From: Methanospirillum sp.
Lineage (GTDB): Archaea; Halobacteriota; Methanomicrobia; Methanomicrobiales; Methanospirillaceae
Assembly (NCBI GenBank): GCA_012728895.1
Contig: JAAYEG010000006.1
Location: 1 to 50,742, forward strand
Length of the DNA: 50,742 nucleotides
Direction of reading: 5' to 3'
Shown here: positions 1 through 6,523 of the stretch, piece after piece
Layout of the letters: each line of letters begins with the position of its first letter
Numbering within the stretch: the stretch's first letter is position 1
Notes under the pieces: generated by a model
Databases searched by the model: none
Told to the model about the DNA's origin: nothing
The model's input: only the letters and a program-made list of their open reading frames with translations
Translations under genes and position numbers: made by a program

Positions 1-143
1 GGACGGATGAGGAGAAGGCAGTCGTGCGCACGGCGACCTCGCGCGCCGATGCACAGCGCCTCTATCGCGATGCGTTCCCGGACTCGAAGCGCGGGCCCGG
101 TGCCGCCGCGAGAATGTGGTACACGCTACGGGGGACGACATGA
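1..143 (+). CDS. HTH/Myb-like family protein, 3' fragment
   Basis: This is the C-terminal end of a gene cut by the window edge, read in the frame starting at base 3 and ending with TGA at 141-143. The visible part reads TDEEKAVVRTATSRADAQ, followed by LYRDAFPDSKR. It matches the Myb/SANT-like half of the proteins at 140-505, 46291-46629 and 46626-47153 (pattern W-[ST]-x-x-E, then EA-x-x-LYR-x-x-FPDS-x-R). The N-terminal HTH half lies outside the window. It overlaps the next start by four bases. DNA binding is inferred from the fold resemblance only. Confidence 0.6.
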   Translation, partial: TDEEKAVVRTATSRADAQRLYRDAFPDSKRGPGAAARMWYTLRGTT

Positions 144-505
144 TAGATACGAGCTGGTCCGAGGTGCGCGGCGCGATGGTCGCCGACTGGCACGCCGGGT
201 TCAAGCTCGGCGAGATCGCGGCGCGGGTGGGGTGGAGTCCCACCGTCGTCTCTCGTGTGCTGCGGGAGCACGGCATCAACCCGCGCGGACGGCCGAGAGC
301 GCATGGAAAAGCGCCCAGGTGGTCCGACGCCGAGCTCGTGGCGGTGGTGTTCGCACGGGACCAGGGCGACGCCCGGCAACGGTACCGGGCGCGGTTCCCC
401 GAGTCGGGGCGAACCGACGACGCGATAAACCGACGGTACCACGTGGCGAAGCGGCAGGGCGAGGCGTCACCGGCGCTGCGGCAGTTGCGGGAGGGCGCGG
501 CGTGA
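140..505 (+). CDS. Two-domain HTH/Myb-like DNA-binding protein
   Basis: A 121-residue protein starting at the ATG that overlaps the upstream TGA. Residues 1-45 form a helix-turn-helix-like segment (GEIAARVGWSPTVVSRVLREHG). Residues about 60-105 form a Myb/SANT-like segment beginning RWSDAELVAVVF and ending with a FPESGRTDDAI motif. Paralogs occur at 1-143, 46291-46629 and 46626-47153. The family looks like small sequence-specific DNA-binding proteins; the target and role are unknown. A GTG at 116 would extend it by eight residues, but the four-base overlap at 140 fits the local pattern better. Confidence 0.75.
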   Translation: MIDTSWSEVRGAMVADWHAGFKLGEIAARVGWSPTVVSRVLREHGINPRGRPRAHGKAPRWSDAELVAVVFARDQGDARQRYRARFPESGRTDDAINRRYHVAKRQGEASPALRQLREGAA

Positions 506-771
506 CCTGCCCCTTTTACGTCGCCAGTCGGCACCCGTGTGCCCTCGGCGAACCGGACGGCCGGCACTGCGGGCCGAAGCAGTACCCGGTCTCGCCCTGC
601 AACCTGGACGAGATCGGGCGCGGGGATGCGTGGCGGTCGATCTCTGGGTGGATAACGGCGCCCTTCGTAACGGTTGACCCTGAGGGCGATCTGCCGTGGG
701 TTCGGTACGGCGTCCTTTCCGAGATGCCGGCTCCGCCCGAATTGTTCGCCGCCGTCGGGTGGTCGCCGTGA
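502..771 (+). CDS. Small cysteine-containing protein
   Basis: An 89-residue protein from a GTG start that overlaps the previous stop as GTGA. The first 35 residues hold four cysteines (TCPFYVASRHPCALG, then HCGP and SPCNL), a spacing that could bind one metal ion or form disulphides. The rest is W- and P-rich without a recognisable domain. It sits between an HTH/Myb-like gene and a DUF1064-type gene and is presumably co-transcribed with them. Function unknown. Confidence 0.6.
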   Translation: MTCPFYVASRHPCALGEPDGRHCGPKQYPVSPCNLDEIGRGDAWRSISGWITAPFVTVDPEGDLPWVRYGVLSEMPAPPELFAAVGWSP

Positions 772-1202
772 CCGTCCGCATAACGGCGGAGCAAGCCGCC
801 GGGCTCGGGCTCGACGTGACCGTGCCGAAGAAGGCGAAGTACCACAACCGGCCCAAATGGGTGGACGGGATCCGGTTCGCGAGCACGGAGGAAGCGGACT
901 TCTATAGCTACCTCAAGATCCTCAAGAAGGCCGGGGAGGTCACCGACTTCGTCGTCCAACCGCCATTTCCACTTCGGCCGGCCTTCGAGAAGCACGGGAT
1001 CAAGTTCCGCGCGGAGGTCTATTTCGCCGACTTCACCGTCAACTATGCCGACGGCCGGCGGCGCGTCTACGACGTGAAGGGCGAGAAGGGGTCACAGACG
1101 CCCCTTTTCCGGTCGAAACGGGCGAATTACACCTATCTGTACGAGGAGCCCCTGTACATCGTCACCCGGGACGGGAGAGGTTGGAAGGAGTCGCTCGAAT
1201 GA
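768..1202 (+). CDS. DUF1064-type PD-(D/E)XK nuclease-like protein
   Basis: A 144-residue protein from a GTG start overlapping the previous TGA. The order of motifs is that of the phage DUF1064 family: KYHNRPKWVDGIRFAS near residues 24-40, a helix rich in E and L, then YFADFTVNYADG and RVYDVKGEKG. The D of ADF and the DVK of YDVKG match the acidic and lysine positions of a PD-(D/E)XK nuclease core. These are small nuclease-like phage proteins of uncertain role, possibly in recombination or genome processing. A divergent relative lies at 48031-48504 in the same kind of gene neighbourhood. Confidence 0.75.
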   Translation: MTVRITAEQAAGLGLDVTVPKKAKYHNRPKWVDGIRFASTEEADFYSYLKILKKAGEVTDFVVQPPFPLRPAFEKHGIKFRAEVYFADFTVNYADGRRRVYDVKGEKGSQTPLFRSKRANYTYLYEEPLYIVTRDGRGWKESLE

Positions 1203-1282
1203 CGACCTCCAGAATTATCACCGGGGACGCCTGCATTGGCTCCAGTGGAAGCGAAGGGGTCGATGAGACACGAAAGCGGTGA
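1199..1282 (+). pseudogene. Truncated N-terminus of a DNA methyltransferase
   Basis: A 27-codon frame beginning with ATG that overlaps the stop of the DUF1064 gene. Its start, MTTSRIITGDA, closely resembles the start of the full methyltransferase at 15653 (VTARIICGDA) and of the relic at 48501 (VTARIITGDA). Similarity ends after about 11 codons and the frame runs into unrelated sequence and a stop. No TSPPY or FxGxG motif follows. I read it as a relic left by a large deletion or by a recombination breakpoint just inside a methyltransferase gene. Confidence 0.6.
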
Positions 1283-1288
1283 CAGAAA

Positions 1289-1498
1289 ATGCAATTAGAA
1301 AGTTTTATCCATTCTCTGGTGAAAGGGATTGTTATGGGAAACTATCGGCGGACGGCGTCGGGCGAAGTGGTCGTACAGGTGACCACGCTGATCCCCGTCG
1401 CGGTCGCGGAGAAGCTCGATGAGCACCTCGTGAAGAAGTCGGCCCTGGCCCGAAACCTCTTGATCGAGCACGTCAGGAAGACCTACGGGGTGGCCTGA
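1289..1498 (+). CDS. Ribbon-helix-helix DNA-binding protein
   Basis: A 69-residue protein, or 54 residues if the ATG at 1334 is used. The core VVVQVTTLIPVAVAEKLDEH, then SALARNLLIEHVRKTYG, has the beta-strand, helix, helix layout of CopG/Arc/MetJ-type repressors, which bind palindromic operators as dimers. I prefer the ATG at 1289 because GGTGA stands six bases upstream; a second GGTGA stands eleven bases before 1334. Two perfect 23-base palindromes lie just downstream at 1630 and 1828, so this protein is a good candidate for their binder and for control of the next gene. That pairing is inference. Confidence 0.7.
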   Translation: MQLESFIHSLVKGIVMGNYRRTASGEVVVQVTTLIPVAVAEKLDEHLVKKSALARNLLIEHVRKTYGVA

Positions 1499-1629
1499 AA
1501 ATGGGGGCGATCGTGGTGCGATCTCCGGACTCGCACGTCCACCATGCCCGGTGGAAATGCGTACTGTCTGAACTTCTCTCCCAGAAATGGGGAGCGTCTC
1601 ACGAGAAAACGGTTCGCACCGGACAGAAC

Positions 1630-1652
1630 AACAGTACGCAATGCGTACTGTT
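1630..1652. promoter_or_regulatory. Perfect 23-base palindrome, operator candidate 1
   Basis: Arms AACAGTACGCA and TGCGTACTGTT flank a single central A (11-1-11). A second copy lies 198 bases downstream, and a half-site plus similar flank (TGCGTACTGT at 1558) lies 72 bases upstream. It is likely a binding site for a dimeric repressor such as the adjacent ribbon-helix-helix protein. As RNA it could also form a strong hairpin. Confidence 0.65.
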
Positions 1653-1741
1653 TGATCTTTTTTCCCACGGGACGAGACCCCGGGCCGTCGAGGGGGCCGT
1701 TCGGCCTCCTCTGACCTCCATTTCCGGGGGCTTGTTGTATA

Positions 1742-1765
1742 GATTGCTTTTCAATCTATATATAC
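1742..1765 (+). promoter_or_regulatory. Hairpin and TATA box
   Basis: AGATTG and CAATCT form a 6-base stem around CTTTT at 1742-1757, followed directly by TATATATA. This is the best archaeal TATA-box match in the control region. A transcript would start near 1785-1790, giving a leader of about 80 bases that contains the second palindrome. Confidence 0.45.
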
Positions 1766-1827
1766 TCTCTCTAAGAAAAATAACGGCGCTCCGGCCTCTG
1801 GTGTCTCCGGAAAAAAAGAGAAGTTCA

Positions 1828-1850
1828 AACAGTACGCATTGCGTACTGTT
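1828..1850. promoter_or_regulatory. Perfect 23-base palindrome, operator candidate 2
   Basis: The arms are identical to those at 1630-1652 with the central base T instead of A. It lies between the TATA box and the ATG at 1869, where a bound protein could block transcription or where the transcript could fold. Confidence 0.65.
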
Positions 1851-1868
1851 GTTCGGGGGCGTCCGAAC

Positions 1869-2408
1869 ATGAAACCCCGCCACACAACCGTAAATCTCGA
1901 CGACGAGAAGGTCGCACGGGCCCGCGAGATCGGGGGGTACGGGATCCTCACAACGATATGCACCATTGCCCTCGACGACTTCCTGGCGACGTGCCCGATC
2001 TCGGGGCTCTCGGACGAGGCCCGGATCGAGATCGAAGAGATCCGGCTCAAGATCAACCGGGAGCGAACCAGGAAGCGGATCATGGCCGCGTGTATGAAGG
2101 AGGTCGCCGGCGGGCACATGGGAGTCGTGGCGAAGTTCGGCCTCCGCCGGAAGCTCCTCCAGGAGATCACCCAGGCCGCGCGGGAGTGGTGGTACGAGAA
2201 GTTCCAGGTGCTCCCCTCGGACCCGGAGATCCACGCGGCGATCAAGGAGTATTACGTTGACAATCAGCCCGACCTCGACGTCCTCCGGGGCGAACAAGTA
2301 CAGAGGACCATGGAGGACTACGTGGCAACACACCTGGAGATGAAGACCGCGCCGGTGACAGTCATGGGCCGCGACATCGGCGGGGCCCGGGAGGACTGCG
2401 AGGTATGA
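1869..2408 (+). CDS. Putative ribbon-helix-helix-like regulator with long C-terminus
   Basis: A 179-residue protein starting at the ATG of ATGAAACCCC. Residues 4-35 (HTTVNLDDEKVARAREIG, then TTICTIALDDFL) look like a ribbon-helix-helix unit. The following 140 residues are charged and helical, with a W-rich stretch (AREWWYEKFQ) near the middle, and match nothing I know. It is the first gene after the palindrome-rich control region, so it is probably tightly regulated, perhaps by itself or by the protein at 1289. A role as an early transcriptional regulator is a guess. Confidence 0.55.
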   Translation: MKPRHTTVNLDDEKVARAREIGGYGILTTICTIALDDFLATCPISGLSDEARIEIEEIRLKINRERTRKRIMAACMKEVAGGHMGVVAKFGLRRKLLQEITQAAREWWYEKFQVLPSDPEIHAAIKEYYVDNQPDLDVLRGEQVQRTMEDYVATHLEMKTAPVTVMGRDIGGAREDCEV

Positions 2409-2758
2409 CGGCCGACACCGACGCCCGCGACGAGGGATCCCAGGCCCTCGACGCCCTCTTCCTGGCCGTCTCGACGGAGCGCGACGTCCCGTCCCTCTGC
2501 GAATATCCGGCCGCCACGGTGGCCGCCGCGAAGGCCGCGATCGCGACATTGACCGCCGAGGTCCGGGCGACCCGTGACCCGGCCGCCCGGGACACCATCG
2601 ACGCGATCACCGAGCACCTCGCCGACCTGGCCCGGTTCCGGGAGGAGAAGATCCTTCACCTCCGGGACGCCCCGGCGCCTCTCACGGCCTCGCCGGCAGA
2701 ACGGATCGCCCACGCCGAGATCGCGGCCACGATCGCCAGGCTCCGGGGGACCGCGTGA
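2405..2758 (+). CDS. Alanine-rich helical protein
   Basis: A 117-residue protein whose ATG overlaps the stop of the previous gene. It is almost entirely predicted helix, with alanine-rich and charged heptad-like stretches (ATVAAAKAAIATLTAEVRA; AERIAHAEIAATIARLRG). There is no signal peptide or membrane segment and no motif I recognise. It is probably expressed with the regulator at 1869. Confidence 0.55.
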   Translation: MTADTDARDEGSQALDALFLAVSTERDVPSLCEYPAATVAAAKAAIATLTAEVRATRDPAARDTIDAITEHLADLARFREEKILHLRDAPAPLTASPAERIAHAEIAATIARLRGTA

Positions 2759-2828
2759 ACCAGACTCAGTGACGGGCCGAAGCCTTCGCGGCGACCATCC
2801 GCGCGACTCTCGAAGAGGACTATCCAGC

Positions 2829-3167
2829 ATGACCGACACCGAACCGATCGCGCTGACGGAGCGCGAGATGGACTATTTGACCGAAGACCGGCTCGACACC
2901 GAGCACGTCACGGGCGAGTTCGACCTGGAGATAGAGGAGACGATCGTCGGCAAGGCCCGGTATCCGCGGACCATCAAGGCCGCATGTAACCCGGCCCTCC
3001 GCGTCACCTGTTGCGAGTTCACTCCAAACAACGACTACCGGGTCAACGACGGGGCCGGCGAGTTCGTCCCGACCCATGCGTTCATCATCCAGGATCTCGG
3101 GGCGGGTACGGTCAATATCCAGTTCGGGACGGTTAACGCCGTGAACACACCGGAGGCCGAACCGTGA
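2829..3167 (+). CDS. Unknown protein
   Basis: A 112-residue protein. The first 45 residues are acidic and helical, the rest looks like beta strands (RVTCCEFTPNNDYRVND, then THAFIIQDLGAGTVNIQFG). An in-frame GTG at 2775 would add 18 residues, but they are poor in structure; AGAGGA ten bases before the ATG supports 2829. The next gene overlaps by four bases. No family recognised. Confidence 0.5.
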   Translation: MTDTEPIALTEREMDYLTEDRLDTEHVTGEFDLEIEETIVGKARYPRTIKAACNPALRVTCCEFTPNNDYRVNDGAGEFVPTHAFIIQDLGAGTVNIQFGTVNAVNTPEAEP

Positions 3168-3292
3168 GCCCGTTCTGGCGGTATGCCCTCCTGGCCCTTC
3201 TCGCGGTCGTCCTCCTCCGTGCCATGGGGGCCGCGCCGTCGCTCGCCCACGGGCGCGTCCCCGTCTCAGCCCCCGCGGGGGTGTCACCGTGA
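3164..3292 (+). CDS. Small membrane or exported protein
   Basis: A 42-residue protein from a GTG start in a GTGA overlap. Residues 5-22 are a hydrophobic helix (WRYALLALLAVVLLRAMG) followed by AAPSLAHG, which could be a signal-peptide cleavage region or a short outer tail. It overlaps the deaminase gene by four bases. Function unknown. Confidence 0.5.
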   Translation: MSPFWRYALLALLAVVLLRAMGAAPSLAHGRVPVSAPAGVSP

Positions 3293-3750
3293 GCCGCCCG
3301 TCGGAAGGCCAATGGGCGTGCGCTCTCGCCCGGGAGACCGCGAAGCGCTCGACCTGCCTCCGCCGGCACGTCGGGGCCGTCCTCCTCGACCGGCTCGGCC
3401 ATGTGATCGCGACCGGGTATAACGGGGCGCCCGTGAACGAAGACCACTGTACCACATGCCTCCGCGAAGAGCTCGGCGTGCCCCAGGGGACGATGTATGA
3501 GATCTGCCGGAGCGTGCACGCCGAAGCCAACGCCGTGATCCAGGCGCGCCCGTGGGCGAGCGACGGCACCCTCTACCTCGCGACCATCGACCCGAAGACC
3601 GGGGAGGTCGTCGAAAACTGGCCGTGCTCCATGTGCGCCCGGCTCCTGGTGAACGCCGGTGTCCGGGAGGTCTCCATGCTCCGGCCCGACGGGTCGATCG
3701 CAACCGACACCCCGCATACCTTCCTCGGAGTCGTCCGGAGGGGAGAATGA
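3289..3750 (+). CDS. Deoxycytidylate (dCMP) deaminase
   Basis: A 153-residue zinc deaminase that should convert dCMP to dUMP, feeding dTTP synthesis. HAE at residues 77-79 and PCSMC at 112-116 are the zinc ligands and proton shuttle of the cytidine/dCMP deaminase fold; C-x-x-C at NEDHCTTC is typical of the viral dCMP deaminase branch. Length is normal for the family. The start is a GTG overlapping the previous TGA. No thymidylate synthase or kinase is present nearby, so the virus probably supplements host nucleotide metabolism with this single step. Confidence 0.9.
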   Translation: MSRPSEGQWACALARETAKRSTCLRRHVGAVLLDRLGHVIATGYNGAPVNEDHCTTCLREELGVPQGTMYEICRSVHAEANAVIQARPWASDGTLYLATIDPKTGEVVENWPCSMCARLLVNAGVREVSMLRPDGSIATDTPHTFLGVVRRGE

Positions 3751-3824
3751 GCGACCTCCTCAAGGTCCAGGGGCTCGGGCGCGGGGACTATCTCGTCCAC
3801 GTCCCGGCAGGAGTCCGGCCATGA
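3747..3824 (+). CDS. 25-residue peptide
   Basis: A short frame with ATGA overlaps at both ends (GGGGAGA precedes the ATG). The sequence begins MSDLLKVQGLGRGDYLVH. Its only support is the translational coupling on both sides, which matches the rest of the operon. Function unknown. Confidence 0.4.
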   Translation: MSDLLKVQGLGRGDYLVHVPAGVRP

Positions 3825-4084
3825 CCGAACCCATAACCTACCCGGGAGAGGCCGGGTTTATCCCGCCGCCGGCACCCGAGGGCGCCGAGCGCTTCACGAA
3901 GGCAATCGCCGATGTTATCGCCTATGAAAAACTCCCCCCGACGACCCGGTCCTGGGTCAAGAGCGTCGACGGCGACGTGGCGATGGTCTGGATCCTCTGG
4001 CCCGTGAGCGAGACCCCGGCCCCCCTCCGCTTCCGGATCGAAATGCTCGGGGACGAGAACCTCCGGTGGCAATGGATACCATGA
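3821..4084 (+). CDS. Unknown small protein
   Basis: An 87-residue protein coupled by ATGA overlaps to both neighbours. An N-terminal proline-rich segment (GFIPPPAPEGAERF) is followed by a likely alpha/beta region with several tryptophans (RSWVKSVDGDVAMVWILWPV). No known motif, signal peptide or membrane helix. Confidence 0.5.
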   Translation: MTEPITYPGEAGFIPPPAPEGAERFTKAIADVIAYEKLPPTTRSWVKSVDGDVAMVWILWPVSETPAPLRFRIEMLGDENLRWQWIP

Positions 4085-4245
4085 CCGACACCACGCCCTG
4101 CGGAATCGTCACGGACGGGCACGACGTTTGCCTCGCGTGTGCCTCCACGACCTGCCCCAGGGCCCACCACGACGGCCGGACGTGCTCGGGAGGGTGTACG
4201 CCGTGCCGATGCGGGAGGGGGGCGAAAGCATCACAATGCATATAA
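4081..4245 (+). CDS. Cys-rich zinc-binding mini-protein, copy 1
   Basis: A 54-residue protein with nine cysteines arranged as TPCGIV, VCLACASTTC, RTCSGGCTPCRC and a final C. A paralog with the same layout (TPCGIV, VCRSCAMDC, RTCRGGCSECTC) is encoded at 45907-46059, over 40 kb away. The spacing suggests two zinc knuckles. The last codons run into the promoter-like sequence of the terminase region. Function unknown; such mini-proteins in viruses are often host-takeover factors, which is only a guess here. Confidence 0.6.
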   Translation: MTDTTPCGIVTDGHDVCLACASTTCPRAHHDGRTCSGGCTPCRCGRGAKASQCI

Positions 4246-4284
4246 TGCTGCGTACAATAATGCACCATATAGGAATGCACCACT
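4236..4284 (+). promoter_or_regulatory. Promoter with AATGCA repeats before the terminase genes
   Basis: An A/T-rich patch containing CATATAATGC at about 4238-4247, a TATA-like box roughly 40 bases before the ATG at 4285. AATGCA recurs at 4235, 4259 and 4273, the last two extended to AATGCACCA. The repeats could be a regulator-binding array that times late gene expression. Confidence 0.4.
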
Positions 4285-4848
4285 ATGGCGGGACGCGGAA
4301 AAGGCAACGAAGCACAGAAACGTGCGGAGATAGCCGGCCGGAGAGCAATCGTGGCCGAAGAGTACCGCAAGAAGAAAACCACCCGGCAGATCGCCGAAAT
4401 GCTCGGGTGCGACCACACCACGGTCGTCCGGGACGTCAAAGCCATTATCGCGGAACGCCGGAAGCACGCCCAGATCGATATAGAGGACGCGCTCGCCAAC
4501 GAGATCGCCGGCCAGAACGCCTCGGAGGCGAACCTTCTGGCGATCGCCGAAGACGAGGAGCAAACCCCCGCGACCCGGATCGCCGCGGAGGCCGCTCTCG
4601 TCCGGGTCCGGGGCGAACGCGCGAAGCTCCAGGGCCTCTATGCCGCGCAACGGGTCGAATTGACCGGGAAGGACGGCGGGACCATTGACGTCCGAAACTA
4701 TCACGCCGAGCTCGCTTCGGTCCTCGATAAGGTCTTTACCGCCGGAGCTCCGCCGGCCGTTCATGGAGAGCCTGAGCCCTCAGGCGGCGAAGAGGCTGGC
4801 GACGGATTGGGAGATCCTCTTAGCGAGGGACAACCAGCTCCCACCTGA
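4285..4848 (+). CDS. Terminase small subunit-like protein
   Basis: A 187-residue protein directly before the large terminase. Residues 20-60 are a helix-turn-helix (TTRQIAEMLGCDHTTVVRDV) as expected for DNA recognition by small terminases. Residues 60-130 are helical and could form the oligomer core. The last 50 residues are proline-, glycine- and acid-rich and are encoded in the stretch that overlaps the large terminase in another frame, which may explain their low complexity. The assignment rests on position and HTH; a transcription regulator is the alternative. Confidence 0.6.
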   Translation: MAGRGKGNEAQKRAEIAGRRAIVAEEYRKKKTTRQIAEMLGCDHTTVVRDVKAIIAERRKHAQIDIEDALANEIAGQNASEANLLAIAEDEEQTPATRIAAEAALVRVRGERAKLQGLYAAQRVELTGKDGGTIDVRNYHAELASVLDKVFTAGAPPAVHGEPEPSGGEEAGDGLGDPLSEGQPAPT

Positions 4849-6466
4849 AGGCGACTGGACCAAGTGGCTTTTACTTTCTGGGAGAGGAAGCGGGAAGGCC
4901 CTCGCGCTCGACACGCCCCTCCCGACTCCCGGCGGATGGACGACCATGGGGGAGGTCCGGCCCGGGGCCCGCCTCTTCGACGAGACCGGCGCCCCGTGCA
5001 CCGTTACGGCCGTGCACGAGGTCCAATTCGGCCGGCCGTGCTACCGGGTGGTCTTCGATGACGGATCGGCCATAGTCGCCGACGCGGGGCACCTCTGGCG
5101 CACAACGGCGCGCGCCACGGGCCCGGCCACGGTCACGACCGATGAGATCCGCGCCACCCTCACCCACGGGCCCCGCGGCGACTTCAACCACTCCATAGAC
5201 GGCCCGGGAGACCTCTGCCGCGCGATCGTCGCCGTCGAGCCCGTCGCGTCCGTCCCCGTGCGCTGTATCGTGGTGGACTCGCCCTCGCACCTCTTCCTCG
5301 CCGGCCGCTTCATGGTCCCGACCCATAACAGCCGCGCGGGGGCCGAGTGGGTGATCAAGACGGCCCGCAATAACCCCGGGTGCCGGATCGCCATGGTCGC
5401 CAGGACCGCGGCCGACGTGCGCGACGTCATGATCGAAGGCGACTCGGGGATCATGAACATCAGCCCCGCCGACTTCACGCCCCGCTACCGGCCGAGCATC
5501 CGCCGGCTGGAGTGGCCGAACGGGAGCCAGGCCACCCTCTTCAGCGCCGAGGAGCCCGACGCGCTCCGGGGCCCCCAGCATCATTTCGGGTGGTTGGACG
5601 AGATCGCGGCGTGGTCCCACCCCGAGGCTTTTGAAATGTTCCTCTTCGGCCTCCGGCTCGGCACTCACCCCCGGGTCGTGATCACAACGACCCCGCGGCC
5701 GACGAAGATCATCAAGGATCTCATCGCCGACCCCACCTGTGTCACCGTCCGGGGCTCGACCTACGAGAACCGGGCCAACCTCGCGCCCGCCTACTTCTCC
5801 CAGATCATCCGGAAATACGAGGGGACACGCCTGGGGCGCCAGGAGATCAACGGCGAGATATTGGACGACAACCCCGGGGCCCTCTGGACCCGGGCCATCA
5901 TCGACGCCAACCGGGTATCGGCCCTCCCCGAGCTCGTCCGGATCGTCGTCGGCGTCGACCCCGAAGCGTCCAGCGGAGAGGAGTCCGCCGAGACCGGGAT
6001 CCTCGTCGTGGGACTCGGTGCCGACGGCCACGGGTACGTCCTCGACGACGTGACGATCCGCGGGACGCCCGGGGAGTGGGGCGCGCAAGCCGTGAGCGCC
6101 TATTCCCGGTGGGAGGCGAACAAGGTCGTGGGCGAGGTCAACAACGGCGGCGAGATGGTTGGGTATGTGGTCGGGACGTGCGCGAACGCGGCCAACGTCT
6201 TTGTACCGTACCGGGCCGTCCGGGCGTCCCATAGCAAAGAAGCCCGCGCCGACCCCGTGAGCGCCCTGTATGCTCAAGGGCTCGTCCATCACGTCGGCGT
6301 CTTCGCCGAGCTCGAAGATCAAATGACAGAGTGGGTACCGGGCCAGGGTATGCGGTCGCCGGATCGTGTCGACGCCCTGGTGTGGGCCATAACGGACCTG
6401 ATGCTCGACATTGAATACGAGGCCACGGTCTATGACGAGGTGCCCGCTCCATTGACCTCCTGGTAA
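4685..6466 (+). CDS. terL: Terminase large subunit with intein
   Basis: A 593-codon frame. Removing the intein (codons 72-215) leaves a 449-residue packaging ATPase/nuclease. GRGSGK, split by the intein from SRAGAEW, is the Walker A loop. FGWLDEIAAW near residue 288 is Walker B. VVGVDPEASSGEE, followed by VVGEVNNGGEMV, forms the RNase H-like nuclease core. The start is uncertain: TTG at 4685 keeps a SLPPELRRPFMESLS stretch that Terminase_6-type proteins normally carry before Walker A, while ATG at 4763 would lose it. The TTG start gives an unusually long 164-base overlap with the upstream gene. Active enzyme requires protein splicing. Confidence 0.9.
   Translation: MTSETITPSSLRSSIRSLPPELRRPFMESLSPQAAKRLATDWEILLARDNQLPPEGDWTKWLLLSGRGSGKALALDTPLPTPGGWTTMGEVRPGARLFDETGAPCTVTAVHEVQFGRPCYRVVFDDGSAIVADAGHLWRTTARATGPATVTTDEIRATLTHGPRGDFNHSIDGPGDLCRAIVAVEPVASVPVRCIVVDSPSHLFLAGRFMVPTHNSRAGAEWVIKTARNNPGCRIAMVARTAADVRDVMIEGDSGIMNISPADFTPRYRPSIRRLEWPNGSQATLFSAEEPDALRGPQHHFGWLDEIAAWSHPEAFEMFLFGLRLGTHPRVVITTTPRPTKIIKDLIADPTCVTVRGSTYENRANLAPAYFSQIIRKYEGTRLGRQEINGEILDDNPGALWTRAIIDANRVSALPELVRIVVGVDPEASSGEESAETGILVVGLGADGHGYVLDDVTIRGTPGEWGAQAVSAYSRWEANKVVGEVNNGGEMVGYVVGTCANAANVFVPYRAVRASHSKEARADPVSALYAQGLVHHVGVFAELEDQMTEWVPGQGMRSPDRVDALVWAITDLMLDIEYEATVYDEVPAPLTSW
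4898..5329 (+). other. Class 3-like mini-intein in terminase Walker A
   Basis: 144 codons inserted between the Lys of GRGSGK and the Ser that follows in the ATPase loop. The intein starts with Ala, not Cys or Ser, and ends THN followed by Ser. It carries the WCT triad that defines class 3 inteins: Trp67 two residues after the block B His (GHLW), Cys123 at block F position 4 (RCIVVDSPSHLFL) and Thr142 before the terminal His-Asn. In that class the block F Cys, not residue 1, makes the branched intermediate. About 45 residues separate blocks B and F, too few for a homing endonuclease. Confidence 0.9.
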
Positions 6467-6523
6467 AGCAAAACTCTTATCTCCCGCGCGACTGAGCATT
6501 TACCAAATCAGCGGAGGGTGTAG

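Larger units (their letters stand above)
1499..1868 (+). promoter_or_regulatory. Gene-free control region upstream of 1869
   Basis: About 370 bases in which I support no gene. An open frame runs through most of it, but it translates the palindromes and a T-rich tract and resembles nothing. It contains a half-site TGCGTACTGT at 1558-1567, a full palindrome at 1630-1652, a short hairpin at 1742-1757, a TATATATA box at 1757-1764 and a second palindrome at 1828-1850. A/T content is well above that of the neighbours. The layout suggests a regulated promoter driving the gene at 1869. Confidence 0.6.

Noticed and set aside
7-771. 254-codon + strand frame starting at base 7
   Set aside because: Only its last part (502-771) fits the overlapping gene pattern; the first two thirds run across the HTH/Myb genes in the wrong frame.
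1501-1872. 123-codon + strand frame across the control region
   Set aside because: It translates the palindromes, the T-rich tract and the TATA box, and its composition differs from all neighbours; regulatory DNA explains it better.
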